Part shown: piece by piece, positions 8,127 to 16,976 of the stretch
Layout: each line of letters begins with the position of its first letter
Numbering within the stretch: position 1 is the stretch's first letter
Source: Candidatus Sordicultor fermentans
GTDB lineage: Bacteria > Atribacterota > Atribacteria > Atribacterales > Caldatribacteriaceae
Assembly (NCBI GenBank): GCA_002385475.1
Contig: DGDO01000021.1
Location: forward strand, 1 to 50,683
Length of the DNA stretch: 50,683 nucleotides
Direction of reading: 5' to 3'
Program-made: the position numbers and the translations under genes
Notes under the pieces: model-generated
The model's database searches: none
What the model was told of the DNA's origin: nothing
The model's input: the letters and a program-made list of their open reading frames with translations, nothing else

Positions 8127-11100
8127 TTATTTTTCTCTTCTCTGGAGGTTAATATCCAGAATAGGAGTATCTTCTTCCTCTTCTACTTCCTCCAGAGAAA
8201 TTTCTCTCTTTTTAGAATCAAATACTCTCACGTCAAGACACAAGCTCTGTAACTCTTTCACCAGCACTTTGAAAGACTCAGGAAGAGAAGGTTTAAGAAT
8301 ATTCTTACCTTTAACAATAGCTTCATAAGCCTGTACTCTCCCTGCAATATCGTCAGATTTTACAGTTAGCATCTCTTGCAAAGTATAGGCTGCTCCATAC
8401 CCTTCCAGAGCCCATACTTCCATTTCGCCAAATCTTTGGCCACCAAACTGGGCTTTTCCTCCCAGAGGTTGTTGAGTTACCAAAGAGTAAGGACCGGTAG
8501 AGCGGGCATGAATTTTGGTTTCTACAAGATGAGCCAATTTGAGCATATATATATAACCTACAGTAATTTCGTTATCAAAAGGCTCTCCTGTTCTTCCATC
8601 ATAGAGAATAGTTTTGCCCTGAGGAAGAAGTTTAAAATCGGAAGAAATCCGTGAATCAAAAAAGTGATCGAAAAGACCTTGTTCTTCCGGAGCTTCAACC
8701 TTCCTCATAAGCTCCATAATTTCTTCCTCCCACGCTCCATCAAAGGGAGGGCTGGACAAAAACTGTCTTTCCTTGTTAGCTATCCACCCTAAGTGAGTTT
8801 CCAAAACCTGTCCCACATTCATCCGGGAAGGAACCCCCAGAGGATTGAGCACAATATCCACCGGTGTTCCATCGGGAAGGTAAGGCATGTCTTCCTCTCG
8901 GACTATTCGGGCTACTACTCCCTTGTTTCCATGCCTGCCAGCCATTTTATCTCCCACCGAGATTTTTCTCTTTTGAGCCACAAAAACTTTTACCAGCTTG
9001 TTCACTCCCGGAGCTAATTCATCACCATTTTCCCGGGAGAAAACTTTAATATCTATGACTTTGCCATACTCTCCATGAGGAATACGAAGTGAGGTATCTC
9101 TGACCTCTCGAGCTTTTTCTCCAAATATAGCTCGCAAGAGCTTTTCCTCAGGAGTAAGCTCGGTTTCTCCTTTGGGAGTCACTTTACCCACCAAAATGTC
9201 TCCCGGCTTCACATCCGAGCCTATTATCGCTATTCCTTCTTCGTCTAAGTTGCGTAGCATATCCTCTCCTAAGTTGGGAATGTCCCGGGTAATTTCTTCC
9301 GGACCCAATTTTGTATCCCGGGCTTCCACTTCGTATTCATCGATATGGATAGAAGTAAAAACATCTTCTTTAACCAATCTTTCACTAATCATGATGGCGT
9401 CTTCGAAGTTTTCTCCCTCCCAGGGCATGAAAGCCACAAGAACGTTCTTCCCCAGGGATAGCTCTCCCATGGAAGTACAAGGGCCATCAGCAATGATTTG
9501 CCCCTTTTCCACCTTATCTCCTTTTCTAACTATTGGTTTATGATTAATGCAGGTGCTCTGGTTGGATCTCTGAAATTTATTTAATTCATACACATCTATT
9601 CCGCCATCATTTGCTTCTATTTCAATTTGCAAAGCATCAGCTTTCTTCACCACTCCGCCTCTTTTAGCTATAACCGTGGCTCCTGAATCTTGCGCCACCT
9701 TGTATTCTATCCCTGTCCCAATGTAGGGAGGATGAGAAACTAAAAGAGGAACAGCCTGTCGCTGCATGTTAGTACCCATCAACGCCCGGTTAGCATCGTT
9801 ATGCTCTAAAAAAGGAATCAAAGCAGCGGAAGCGCTAATAATCTGCTGAGGAGAAACATCCATAAAATCAACCTTATCACGAGGCACTTCCACTATTTTT
9901 TCCCTGAACCGGGCTATTGTATTCTCCGTCTGAATATAGCCCTCCTCATCCAGGGGAACATCGGGAGGGGCAGTGTGATAAAGGTCTTCTTCATCGGCAG
10001 AAAGGTAAACTATTTCATCAGTAACTCTTCCATCTACCACTTTTCGATAAGGAGTTTCTATAAACCCATAATCATTAACCTTGGCGAACATGCACAGAGA
10101 AGTAATAAGACCAATATTAGGGCCTTCTGGAGTTTCAATAGGACATATTCTTCCGTAATGGGTATAATGCACGTCCCTGACTTCAAAACCTGCCCGCTCT
10201 CGACTCAAGCCCCCCGGCCCCAGGGCACTCAATCTTCGCTTATGAGTAATCTCAGAAAGAGGATTAACCTGATCCATGAATTGAGATAGTGGACTGCTGC
10301 CTAAGAACTCCCGCATAGCAGCAACAATAGGCCTCACATTAATGAGACTTTGAGGAGTGGCTGATTCCACATCAGGTTGAATAGTCATCCGTTCCCTGAT
10401 CACTTTCTCTACTCGCAAAAGACCGATGCGGAACTGGTTTTGTAAAAGTTCTCCCACCATACGAGCTCGTCGGTTGCCAAGGTGGTCAATATCATCTTCA
10501 TAACCAATACCATCAATAAGATTAAGGAAATAGCGAATACTGCCCACTACATCCTCGGGGGTGAGAGTTCGGTATTTTTTAACCCTCACTCTTTCTATTC
10601 CTAATCCTCGCAGATCCCGGATAAGACCCAGAGTTAAAGGTTTTCCTTTTTCTACCAGAACTTCTCCAGTTATCTCATCCACTACCGCTTCACTCAAAAT
10701 TCTTCCTTCCAGATCCTCAGAAAGAACCTCCCAGGTGTCCTCTCTTTCCACATAGATTTTCACCGGTAATTCTTCTTCGCTAAACACTTTTATGTATTCT
10801 ATGGGGTATTCTTCGTTAAGTTTTTCCAATTCCTGGGCCAGGCGACGGTTAATTCTTTCTCCCTTTTTTCCTGCTATTCGATAACGAGAAGTATCAATAT
10901 CTTCACCCAGTAAGCTGATATCTCGCAGGCATTTTTTATCCTGCAAGTCAATCACAATATCCTCAGCCAACACTGGTTCTTCTATCCGAATAACTCTTTC
11001 TTCCAACTTTAGCTTGTTATTTATTTTATAGCGACCAACTTCACCCAGATCATAACGACGAGGGTCAAAAAAGAGGTATCTCATGAAATCTCTAGTGTTC

Positions 11101-11858
11101 TCCTCCGTAGGAGGCTCGCTGGGACGAAGTCTACGAAAGATCTCTACCACTGCTTCTTTGTAATTAGTAGAAGGATCTTTCTCCAGAGTCTTCCGGATAA
11201 TCGGATGATAATCAAACATAGACAAAATTTCCTCGTTATCTTCATATCCCAGAGCTCTAACCAGAGTGACAGCGTTAATTTTTCTCCTTTTATCTACTCG
11301 TACGTAAATGATATCTCCTGTATCAATTCCAAATTCTAACCACGCCCCCCGATTGGGAATAATCTTAAAGCCGTAATCCACTTTCCCGGTGGTAGTAACT
11401 TCTCGAGAGAAAAATACCCCGGGAGAGCGAACTAACTGAGTAACTACCACTCGTTCGGCTCCATTAACTACAAAAGTACCCCATTCGGTCATGAGAGGTA
11501 TATCACCCATATACACATCCTGTTCCTTTATTTCATTGGTTTGCCGGTCAATTAATCTTATCCGCGCATGAAGAGGAACAGAATAAGTTCTCCCTTTTTC
11601 CTTAGCCTCTTTAACAGTAAAAACTGGCTCTTCCAATCGATAATTGACAAACTCGAGAACCATTCTTCCAGTAAAATCTTGAACCGGAAACACTTCCAGG
11701 AAAACTTCCTGCAATCCTTGCTTTTTACGGTTTTCAGGTGGGACATCTCCCTGCAAAAACCAATCAAAAGACTTTTTTTGAATCTCTATGAAATCAGGAA
11801 GTTCCAAGGAAGAAGGGATTTTGGCAAAACTTTGCCTCTCAATATAACTTACACTCAC
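8127..11858 (-). CDS. rpoB: DNA-directed RNA polymerase subunit beta
   Basis: The 1243-aa product has all the main landmarks: RGAWLEFG in the lobe, DDIDHLGNRR, the rifampicin region (SQFMDQVNPLSEITHKRRLSALGPGGL), the AFMPWEGENFEDAI block, KMAGRHGNKGVV, and C-terminal GGQRFGEMEVWALEGYGAA. The rifampicin region looks wild type. Between RYKINNKLKL and DDIDHLGNRR there is an enlarged section containing one beta'-like repeat (GRILSEAVVDEITGEV at about residue 385). The start is a GTG (11856-11858) after AAGGTGGTG. Unlike most bacteria, no rplK-rplA-rplJ-rplL genes precede it; instead there is a private consensus promoter, with divergent perR beyond. Confidence 0.98.
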   Translation of the reverse strand: MSVSYIERQSFAKIPSSLELPDFIEIQKKSFDWFLQGDVPPENRKKQGLQEVFLEVFPVQDFTGRMVLEFVNYRLEEPVFTVKEAKEKGRTYSVPLHARIRLIDRQTNEIKEQDVYMGDIPLMTEWGTFVVNGAERVVVTQLVRSPGVFFSREVTTTGKVDYGFKIIPNRGAWLEFGIDTGDIIYVRVDKRRKINAVTLVRALGYEDNEEILSMFDYHPIIRKTLEKDPSTNYKEAVVEIFRRLRPSEPPTEENTRDFMRYLFFDPRRYDLGEVGRYKINNKLKLEERVIRIEEPVLAEDIVIDLQDKKCLRDISLLGEDIDTSRYRIAGKKGERINRRLAQELEKLNEEYPIEYIKVFSEEELPVKIYVEREDTWEVLSEDLEGRILSEAVVDEITGEVLVEKGKPLTLGLIRDLRGLGIERVRVKKYRTLTPEDVVGSIRYFLNLIDGIGYEDDIDHLGNRRARMVGELLQNQFRIGLLRVEKVIRERMTIQPDVESATPQSLINVRPIVAAMREFLGSSPLSQFMDQVNPLSEITHKRRLSALGPGGLSRERAGFEVRDVHYTHYGRICPIETPEGPNIGLITSLCMFAKVNDYGFIETPYRKVVDGRVTDEIVYLSADEEDLYHTAPPDVPLDEEGYIQTENTIARFREKIVEVPRDKVDFMDVSPQQIISASAALIPFLEHNDANRALMGTNMQRQAVPLLVSHPPYIGTGIEYKVAQDSGATVIAKRGGVVKKADALQIEIEANDGGIDVYELNKFQRSNQSTCINHKPIVRKGDKVEKGQIIADGPCTSMGELSLGKNVLVAFMPWEGENFEDAIMISERLVKEDVFTSIHIDEYEVEARDTKLGPEEITRDIPNLGEDMLRNLDEEGIAIIGSDVKPGDILVGKVTPKGETELTPEEKLLRAIFGEKAREVRDTSLRIPHGEYGKVIDIKVFSRENGDELAPGVNKLVKVFVAQKRKISVGDKMAGRHGNKGVVARIVREEDMPYLPDGTPVDIVLNPLGVPSRMNVGQVLETHLGWIANKERQFLSSPPFDGAWEEEIMELMRKVEAPEEQGLFDHFFDSRISSDFKLLPQGKTILYDGRTGEPFDNEITVGYIYMLKLAHLVETKIHARSTGPYSLVTQQPLGGKAQFGGQRFGEMEVWALEGYGAAYTLQEMLTVKSDDIAGRVQAYEAIVKGKNILKPSLPESFKVLVKELQSLCLDVRVFDSKKREISLEEVEEEEDTPILDINLQRREK

Positions 11859-11980
11859 TAATCACACCACCTTTTGAGGGAAAATCGAGTAGCAATTTTT
11901 GTTAGATAACACTTTGTTTGAAGAAAGAATAATAACTTTTCGTCCTCCCGTCTTAAATACACCTGAAAAGACAAATAGCT

Positions 11981-12009
11981 ATTATATAAGCTTTTTAATC
12001 AAATGTCAA
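11981..12009 (-). promoter_or_regulatory. Consensus sigma-70 promoter for rpoB-rpoC
   Basis: On the minus strand there is a perfect TTGACA (12004-12009), a 17-base spacer and a perfect TATAAT (11981-11986). Transcription would begin near 11975, giving a leader of about 115 bases before the rpoB GTG. No leader peptide or protein-binding hairpin is obvious. Confidence 0.85.
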
Positions 12010-12724
12010 TAGCACAAAGGCCTGACTTGAGGCACTTTTGGAAGGTCTCTAAAAAACAACCTCCTGTGGGATATAAATGCAACTCACGAACGAATATAAA
12101 TAACCCCAAAGGGAATTTACGAATTAACATTCCTATATATTATGCAAAATTTTGTGAAATATTTCAAGTAACCTTGCAGATGAATTTAAAGAAACCAGCT
12201 TAAAGAAGACTGGTTCTTTTAATCTCAGGGCTATTGAGGCAAAAAGCTTTATTATTTCAGAGATAGCCAGACAGCTTCTATCTTCAAAAAGCTTCTCTCT
12301 TAAAAGAAGATGTTAAGCAGATTATTTGCCCAACCCTTAGAGACCTATAGAAAAATACTGGAAGTTTTTGTCCAAAAAGTGGTGGAAAAGCTTCAAGCTA
12401 TGGTCTTGAATTATACCAGAATACCAGATGTTTTATCTGCCTCTGTACCTTTAGAAAGAAAGAGCCATTCCCATTTGCTTTGAATTCCCTTTCCCCCGGA
12501 TAATAGAAAAGGGAAGTAAAAACTTATTTGAAATAAACCTGATTAAAAAAACTTAGAGATATATATTGCCTCCTTCATTTAATAATTATCACTATGAAGG
12601 TTTATAAAATTCCTTTTGCAGGAGAAAAAAACATCGTATACATGAAATGACTTTATTACTTTTTAACTATAGAAAGGGATTTTTCAAACAGCCTCAAAAT
12701 AACTACAAACGGCCTCATAAAAAT

Positions 12725-12753
12725 TTGACAAAAAATTAAACATTATGTATAAT
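12725..12753 (+). promoter_or_regulatory. Consensus promoter for perR operon
   Basis: TTGACA (12725-12730), 17 bases, then TATAAT (12748-12753), both perfect. The predicted transcription start near 12760 falls at the edge of the palindrome at 12761-12779. Confidence 0.85.
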
Positions 12754-12760
12754 TCAAGTA

Positions 12761-12779
12761 AATAGTAATGAGAACTATT
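12761..12779 (+). promoter_or_regulatory. Fur/PerR-type operator candidate
   Basis: AATAGT and ACTATT form an inverted repeat with a 7-base centre, AT-rich like PerR boxes and lying across the predicted transcription start of perR. I infer autorepression. The site also covers the ATG at 12768, another reason to prefer the downstream start. Confidence 0.5.
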
Positions 12780-12794
12780 ATTATAGTGGAAGAA

Positions 12795-13223
12795 ATGAAT
12801 AAAATTAAGAAAACTAAACAAAGAGAAGCTATTTTAGAGATTCTAAAAAATACTAAATCTCATCCCACTGCTGATGAAGTTTACCAAAAAGTGCGGCAGA
12901 AAATTCCTCGCATTAGTAAGGGCACAGTATATCGTAATTTGAAACTCCTCACCGAAAACAAAGAAGTTATGAAAATTGATACAGGAGGAACAGAAGGTAG
13001 ATATGATGCCCGAGTGGAAAATCATTACCATTTTCGCTGTGAGAGTTGTGGAAAGGTGTTCGATGTAGATGTGCCAGTAGATACGGAACTGGATAAAAAG
13101 GTATCTCAAAAAACCGGGTTTAACATTACTCACCATGTTTTAGAGTTTCGGGGCTTTTGCTCTGATTGTCAGAAAAAAGCAATTATCTCCCCTAGCGGAG
13201 ATAAAAATAAAGAGGAGGTATAA
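12795..13223 (+). CDS. perR: Fur-family peroxide-responsive repressor (PerR-like)
   Basis: A winged-helix metalloregulator. From the ATG at 12795 it is 142 aa; an ATG 27 bases upstream is in frame but would leave only an 8-base leader without an SD. The helix-turn-helix ends in GTVYRNLKLL. Cys82, Cys85, Cys122 and Cys125 form the structural zinc site. Residues matching the regulatory metal ligands of B. subtilis PerR are present: His23, Asp71, His77, His79 and Asp90. Aspartate at the last position, where Fur has glutamate, is the known marker for peroxide sensing. The next gene, 3 bases away, is a peroxiredoxin, which fits. It probably represses itself through the palindrome at 12761-12779. 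Confidence 0.85.
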   Translation: MNKIKKTKQREAILEILKNTKSHPTADEVYQKVRQKIPRISKGTVYRNLKLLTENKEVMKIDTGGTEGRYDARVENHYHFRCESCGKVFDVDVPVDTELDKKVSQKTGFNITHHVLEFRGFCSDCQKKAIISPSGDKNKEEV

Positions 13224-13226
13224 ACG

Positions 13227-13877
13227 ATGGAAGAATTAAGAGAAGAAATTATCAGTTTTCCTCGAGTGGGAGAGATGGCACCCTCTTTTGAAGCTGTTAC
13301 TACTCATGGAACTTTAAGGCTGGAAGATTTCAAAGGGAGCTGGCTGGTGTTATTTTCTCATCCTGCCGACTTCACTCCGGTGTGCACTACCGAGTTTATT
13401 GCTTTTAGCCAGGCCTATCCTGAATTTCAAAAAAGAGGAGCAGAGCTCCTGGGACTCAGCGTGGATAGCGTGTCCTCTCACATTGCCTGGGCTCGCAACA
13501 TTCAGGAGAAAACCGGAGTCAAAGTTCCTTTCCCCATTATTGCCGACCTCAGTAAAGAAGTATCTATCAAATACGGCATGATTCACCCCGGAGAAAGCAA
13601 AACTGAAACTATTCGGTGTGTGTTTATCATCGACCCCGACCAGGTTATTCGCGCCATCCTCTATTACCCTCTAACTACTGGTAGAAATATCAGTGAAATA
13701 TTGAGAATAATCGATGCTTTACAAACCACCGATAAATACGGTGTGGCTACTCCTGCTAACTGGCAACCGGGAGAAAAAGTAATAGTTCCTGCCCCCACCA
13801 CCGTAGAAGGAGCAGAAGAGCGGTTAAAAGAGGGATATGAATGTGTAGATTGGTATCTATGTAAAAAAAGCGTCTAA
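13227..13877 (+). CDS. Peroxiredoxin (AhpC/TSA, Prx6-like archaeal type)
   Basis: A thiol peroxidase that reduces hydrogen peroxide and organic peroxides in the cytoplasm. The peroxidatic cysteine is Cys53 in the motif HPADFTPVCTTEF, with the supporting threonine and arginine (TIRCVFIIDP region) in place. Two extra cysteines near the C-terminus (Cys206 and Cys212, in CVDWYLC) match the arrangement of the long archaeal Prx6-type enzymes, where the second acts in resolution. Length (216 aa) fits that group. The ATG follows GAGGAGG and overlaps nothing; it sits between perR and a small winged-helix gene and is likely under PerR control. Confidence 0.93.
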   Translation: MEELREEIISFPRVGEMAPSFEAVTTHGTLRLEDFKGSWLVLFSHPADFTPVCTTEFIAFSQAYPEFQKRGAELLGLSVDSVSSHIAWARNIQEKTGVKVPFPIIADLSKEVSIKYGMIHPGESKTETIRCVFIIDPDQVIRAILYYPLTTGRNISEILRIIDALQTTDKYGVATPANWQPGEKVIVPAPTTVEGAEERLKEGYECVDWYLCKKSV

Positions 13878-13892
13878 GAAAGGAGGGTTTTT

Positions 13893-14114
13893 ATGGCCTG
13901 CGTAACGCCAGAAGGAAAACCTACTGAATCGGGAAAGAAAATTCTCAACGCTCTAAAATCTGGAGCAGCGTCTCCTGAAGAAATAGCTAAAACCAGTGGT
14001 TTACCTCTATTCCGAGTAAGAAGTGGACTTCGAGACATGGTTCAAGCCGATTTAGTGAAAGAAGAAGAAGGAAAGTATAAACTTACTGAAAAAGGAGAAC
14101 AATTTATCGAATAA
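13893..14114 (+). CDS. Small winged-helix DNA-binding protein
   Basis: The 73-aa product is almost entirely one winged helix: a helix (SGKKILNALKSG), a helix-turn-helix (SPEEIAKTSGLPLFRVRSGLRDMVQADLV) and a wing ending KYKLTEKGEQFI. It has an AAGGAGGG ribosome site and starts 15 bases after the peroxiredoxin gene, so it belongs to the PerR operon. The single cysteine (residue 3) is not enough to suggest a metal site. It may be a second regulator of the oxidative response. Target unknown. Confidence 0.8.
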   Translation: MACVTPEGKPTESGKKILNALKSGAASPEEIAKTSGLPLFRVRSGLRDMVQADLVKEEEGKYKLTEKGEQFIE

Positions 14115-14132
14115 ACCGAGACGTCAATTTTA

Positions 14133-14168
14133 CCGGGAGAGGGTGGAAAATAGCCTGCTCTCTCCCGG
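14133..14168 (+). terminator. Stem-loop ending the perR operon
   Basis: CCGGGAGAG (14133-14141) and CTCTCCCGG (14160-14168) are perfect 9-bp arms around an 18-base loop, shortly after the stop of the winged-helix gene. The T-run after it is weak, so termination efficiency is uncertain. Confidence 0.55.
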
Positions 14169-14298
14169 GAGTTTACTGCAGTTATCAAATAGGTTAAAAC
14201 TTTAATTTTTTTCACCCTCAAATTCTCCCTATCTCAGGGAATGCTTGTGTCTCTCCAATCTTGTCTGCAAGGAATAGCCAAGGAAAAGTCTTACTTCT

Positions 14299-14328
14299 AA
14301 AAAACAAGGTTTTCAAAGAAAAAACTTG
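14299..14328 (-). terminator. Intrinsic terminator after the histidine kinase
   Basis: On the minus strand CAAG plus a T-run pairs with AAAAC and CTTG (14305-14328), with one bulge, followed by six T (14299-14304). It is AT-rich but has the right layout, just downstream of the kinase stop. Confidence 0.5.
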
Positions 14329-14335
14329 CGACCAG

Positions 14336-16129
14336 TTAGGAGTCTATCGTGTCATCTCCGCCGGATTCAGAAGCTATCGGTAGAGTAAAGGTAAAAACAG
14401 TCCCCTCCTGGAGCTGGCTTTCCACCTTTATTGTACCACCGTGGTTTTCTATAATTTGTTTGGCGATGGCCAGCCCGAGGCCTGTCCCCCCTTTTTCTCG
14501 AGAACGAGATTTTTCTACCCGGTAAAATCGCTCAAAGAGATGGGGGATATCTTTTTCGGGGATTCCTTCCCCCTGGTCTTTTATAGAAACAGCTACTTCT
14601 TTCTCCTCTTCCCAGACCTTTATTTCTACGGTGCTCTCCGGAGGAGAAAAAAGAAGAGCATTACTCAGTAAATTTATTAACACCTGCTCAATCCGATCCA
14701 TATTTCCCAGAACTAAAGGGAGCTGAGAAGGAAAATCTTTCTTTATCTGGATTTTTTTATCCTCTATCTGGGGCATTAACTTAAGCAATACCTGGTCTAT
14801 CATCTGGGGAAGGGATAAGGGATTTACTTCCCATTCTATTTTTTTTGATTCCATGAGAGAAAGGTCTAAAAGGTCATGAATAAGCCGAGAAAGGCGCAGC
14901 GTCTCTCGGTGAATAACTTCTAAGTATTTCTTTTTTAGCTCCTCATCACCGATTACCCCATCCATCATTGCTTCTACAAATCCCTGGATGGAGGTGAGAG
15001 GGGTGCGCAACTCGTGAGAAACGTTAGCTAAAAAATCACGACGCAGTTCTTCCAGTTGGCGAAGTTCGGTGATATCTTGAAAAACCCCTACCGCTCCATA
15101 TACTTTCTCCCCCTCTTTTAAGGGTGTTATGTGGACAACGAGATGGTCTCCATTTTCTATTTGAAATTCTTGAGCTTCTTCTTTTCCCTCTTTTAGCGCT
15201 CGGGAGAAAATTTCCTGTATCTGGACTTGAGTAAATAATTGGGCAACATGAAGTCCCAAAGGAGCTTCTCCCTCCCACTTCAATTTTTTAAGTAAGGATG
15301 GATTAATAGAAGTGATTTTCTCTTCTTCATCTATAGCTACTACACCTTCTGCCATATGAAGGAGTATGTTTTCGGTTTCCCGTTTTTCCTGATGAAGGTG
15401 ATTAATAGTTTCTTCTAAAGCGGAGGAAAGGTAATTAAAATCTTGCGCTAATTGTCCCAATTCATCTTCCGTGTGCACTTCTATTCTCCGCTGTAAATTG
15501 CCGGAAGCTAAATCTCGAGCTGCTTCGCTTATTTTCTGAAGAGGACGAGTGAGAGAGCGAGAGAAAAAATAGGAGAGAATGAGAGAGAAAACTAAAGAGA
15601 TGGCACTGGCTATAAGGATGATACGCCTTACCGCAGACACAGTAGCCTGAATATTAACTATAGGAGATAAAAGTAAAAGAACAGAAGAAACTTCTCCATT
15701 TTGCAAGACCGGGGAAGCGGCTATCAACATTGCCTGGTCAAAACGGGGGCTGAACCCTCTAAAAACTACAGTTTCTCCTTGAAAAACTTTTTCTAAAATT
15801 TCTCGGGGAAGCGGCTCTCTACCCATTCTACCCCAGGGGGGGCGAGGTGGCTCGGATAGAGGAAAATTAGGAGAGGATAGTTCCTGTCGGCTGAGAAGCA
15901 AAATCTGAGTTCCTTTTCTCAGGCGGGGTAAAATCTCCGGTATTTCTTCCCGAGGAGACTGGGAAATGAATTCGCTGATGGTTTTAGCCTGTTCCGCTAT
16001 TTCTTTTTCTTGGGAAGCAAGGTAGTGGCGAGAAAAAAATTGGGAACTTAAGATTCCGGAGACCAAAAAGGAAAGGGCCACCACTGCAAGATAAGAAAGG
16101 AGAAGTTTAGAAAATAGGGTTTTTTTCAT
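14336..16129 (-). CDS. Membrane sensor histidine kinase (PhoR/ResE-like)
   Basis: Partner of the response regulator whose stop overlaps this start by 4 bases. The 597-aa protein has an N-terminal membrane helix (about 9-30), an extracytoplasmic sensor region of about 130 residues, a second helix (about 168-190), a HAMP linker (RPLQKISEAARDLASGNLQRRI), a PAS domain (about 255-350), the phospho-acceptor His in NVSHELRTPLTSI (about 370), and the ATPase boxes NLLSNALLFS, DQGEGIPEKDIPHLFERFYR and GGTGLGLAIAKQIIENHGG. It should autophosphorylate and pass phosphate to the regulator. With the Spy-like gene upstream I infer an envelope-stress role. The signal is not evident from sequence. Confidence 0.93.
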   Translation of the reverse strand: MKKTLFSKLLLSYLAVVALSFLVSGILSSQFFSRHYLASQEKEIAEQAKTISEFISQSPREEIPEILPRLRKGTQILLLSRQELSSPNFPLSEPPRPPWGRMGREPLPREILEKVFQGETVVFRGFSPRFDQAMLIAASPVLQNGEVSSVLLLLSPIVNIQATVSAVRRIILIASAISLVFSLILSYFFSRSLTRPLQKISEAARDLASGNLQRRIEVHTEDELGQLAQDFNYLSSALEETINHLHQEKRETENILLHMAEGVVAIDEEEKITSINPSLLKKLKWEGEAPLGLHVAQLFTQVQIQEIFSRALKEGKEEAQEFQIENGDHLVVHITPLKEGEKVYGAVGVFQDITELRQLEELRRDFLANVSHELRTPLTSIQGFVEAMMDGVIGDEELKKKYLEVIHRETLRLSRLIHDLLDLSLMESKKIEWEVNPLSLPQMIDQVLLKLMPQIEDKKIQIKKDFPSQLPLVLGNMDRIEQVLINLLSNALLFSPPESTVEIKVWEEEKEVAVSIKDQGEGIPEKDIPHLFERFYRVEKSRSREKGGTGLGLAIAKQIIENHGGTIKVESQLQEGTVFTFTLPIASESGGDDTIDS

Positions 16130-16806
16130 CGTTCGGGCTCAAATTTATAACCGTATCCCCATACCGTTTTTATTGAAGAAGAAATTCCTCCTTCGCTTAA
16201 TTTTTCTCGAAGACGTTTTATGTGGGTATCTACAGTTCGAGCATCTCCTGCAAAATCATACCCCCACACATATTCTAAAAGCTGTTCCCGGGTGTAAACC
16301 CTCTGGGGGTGGTTTACCAGAAACCAGAGTAGTTCGAATTCTTTGGGAGTAAGGTTGATTTCCTTCCCTTTTATTTCCACTTTTTTGGCTTCATAATCAA
16401 TCCGGAGACCAAGAGCTTCCCACGTTTTTCCTCCCCCCGAAGAGGCATTAAAGCGACGAAGGACAGCCTTAATCCTCGCTACCAACTCCCGAGGGCTGAA
16501 AGGTTTAGCCACGTAGTCATCAGCTCCCAGTTCCAACCCCAGCACCTTATCAAATTCTTCCCCTCGGGCGGTGAGCATAATTATGGGAACATAAGAAGTT
16601 TTCCTTATTTCCCGGCACACTTCCCATCCATCTTTTTTGGGAAGCATGAGGTCTAAAAGAACGAGATCAGGAGAAATCCTGGACATCTTTTTCAGTGCTT
16701 CCTCTCCATCGGAAGCCAATTCTACCTGAAATCCCTCCTTCTCAAGATACAAGCGGAGGAGCTCTCTCACACTTTCTTCATCTTCCACTACCAGGATAAT
16801 AGCCAT
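16126..16806 (-). CDS. OmpR/PhoB-family response regulator
   Basis: The 226-aa protein has a receiver domain (1-120) with the acidic pocket in VEDEES, phospho-acceptor Asp in LVLLDLMLPKKDG (about 53), the conserved Thr in IIMLTARGEE, and Lys in ADDYVAKPFSPREL. A winged-helix output domain (about 130-224) follows, with RTVDTHIKRLREKL as recognition helix. The ATG follows AAAGGTGG. It is co-transcribed with its kinase. A strong hairpin separates it from the Spy-like gene just upstream, so it may have its own promoter in 16810-16930; none stood out. Confidence 0.95.
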   Translation of the reverse strand: MAIILVVEDEESVRELLRLYLEKEGFQVELASDGEEALKKMSRISPDLVLLDLMLPKKDGWEVCREIRKTSYVPIIMLTARGEEFDKVLGLELGADDYVAKPFSPRELVARIKAVLRRFNASSGGGKTWEALGLRIDYEAKKVEIKGKEINLTPKEFELLWFLVNHPQRVYTREQLLEYVWGYDFAGDARTVDTHIKRLREKLSEGGISSSIKTVWGYGYKFEPER

Positions 16807-16936
16807 ACTCTATCCACCTTTAAATATAAGAAATTTAATAATGCTCGCCGACTATTTTCTCTCAAAACTCCTTTAACTGATTTTCCCAGGTTCTCTCCTC
16901 CTGGTATTCTTATGGCCAGGAACCGTGTTGTGCGTT

Positions 16937-16969
16937 ATAGTAGCCCCGAAGTTACTTCGGGGCTACTAT
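16937..16969. terminator. Strong perfect stem-loop between Spy-like gene and response regulator
   Basis: Arms of 15 bp (ATAGTAGCCCCGAAG / CTTCGGGGCTACTAT) surround a 3-base loop. This is the most stable hairpin seen in the window. It ends transcription of, or protects, the Spy-like mRNA, whose stop lies 7 bases away. It lacks a long T-run, so partial read-through into the two-component genes is possible. Confidence 0.75.
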
Positions 16970-16976
16970 AATTATC

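Larger units (their letters stand above)
11859..12794. other. Long divergent intergenic region between rpoB and perR
   Basis: About 930 bases with a promoter at each end, one for rpoB (11981-12009) and one for perR (12725-12753). The middle is AT-rich. On the plus strand there is an open stretch from about 12140 to 12312, then an ATG frame at 12310-12483 (57 aa, containing ETYRKILEVFVQKVVEKL) with no convincing ribosome site. Neither resembles a family I know. A weak hairpin (AACCAG 12193-12198 with CTGGTT 12210-12215, then CTTTT) lies in the first of them. Confidence 0.5.

Noticed and set aside
12003..12203. 66-aa plus-strand frame starting inside the rpoB promoter
   Set aside because: No ribosome site, overlaps the rpoB -35, and no recognisable motif.
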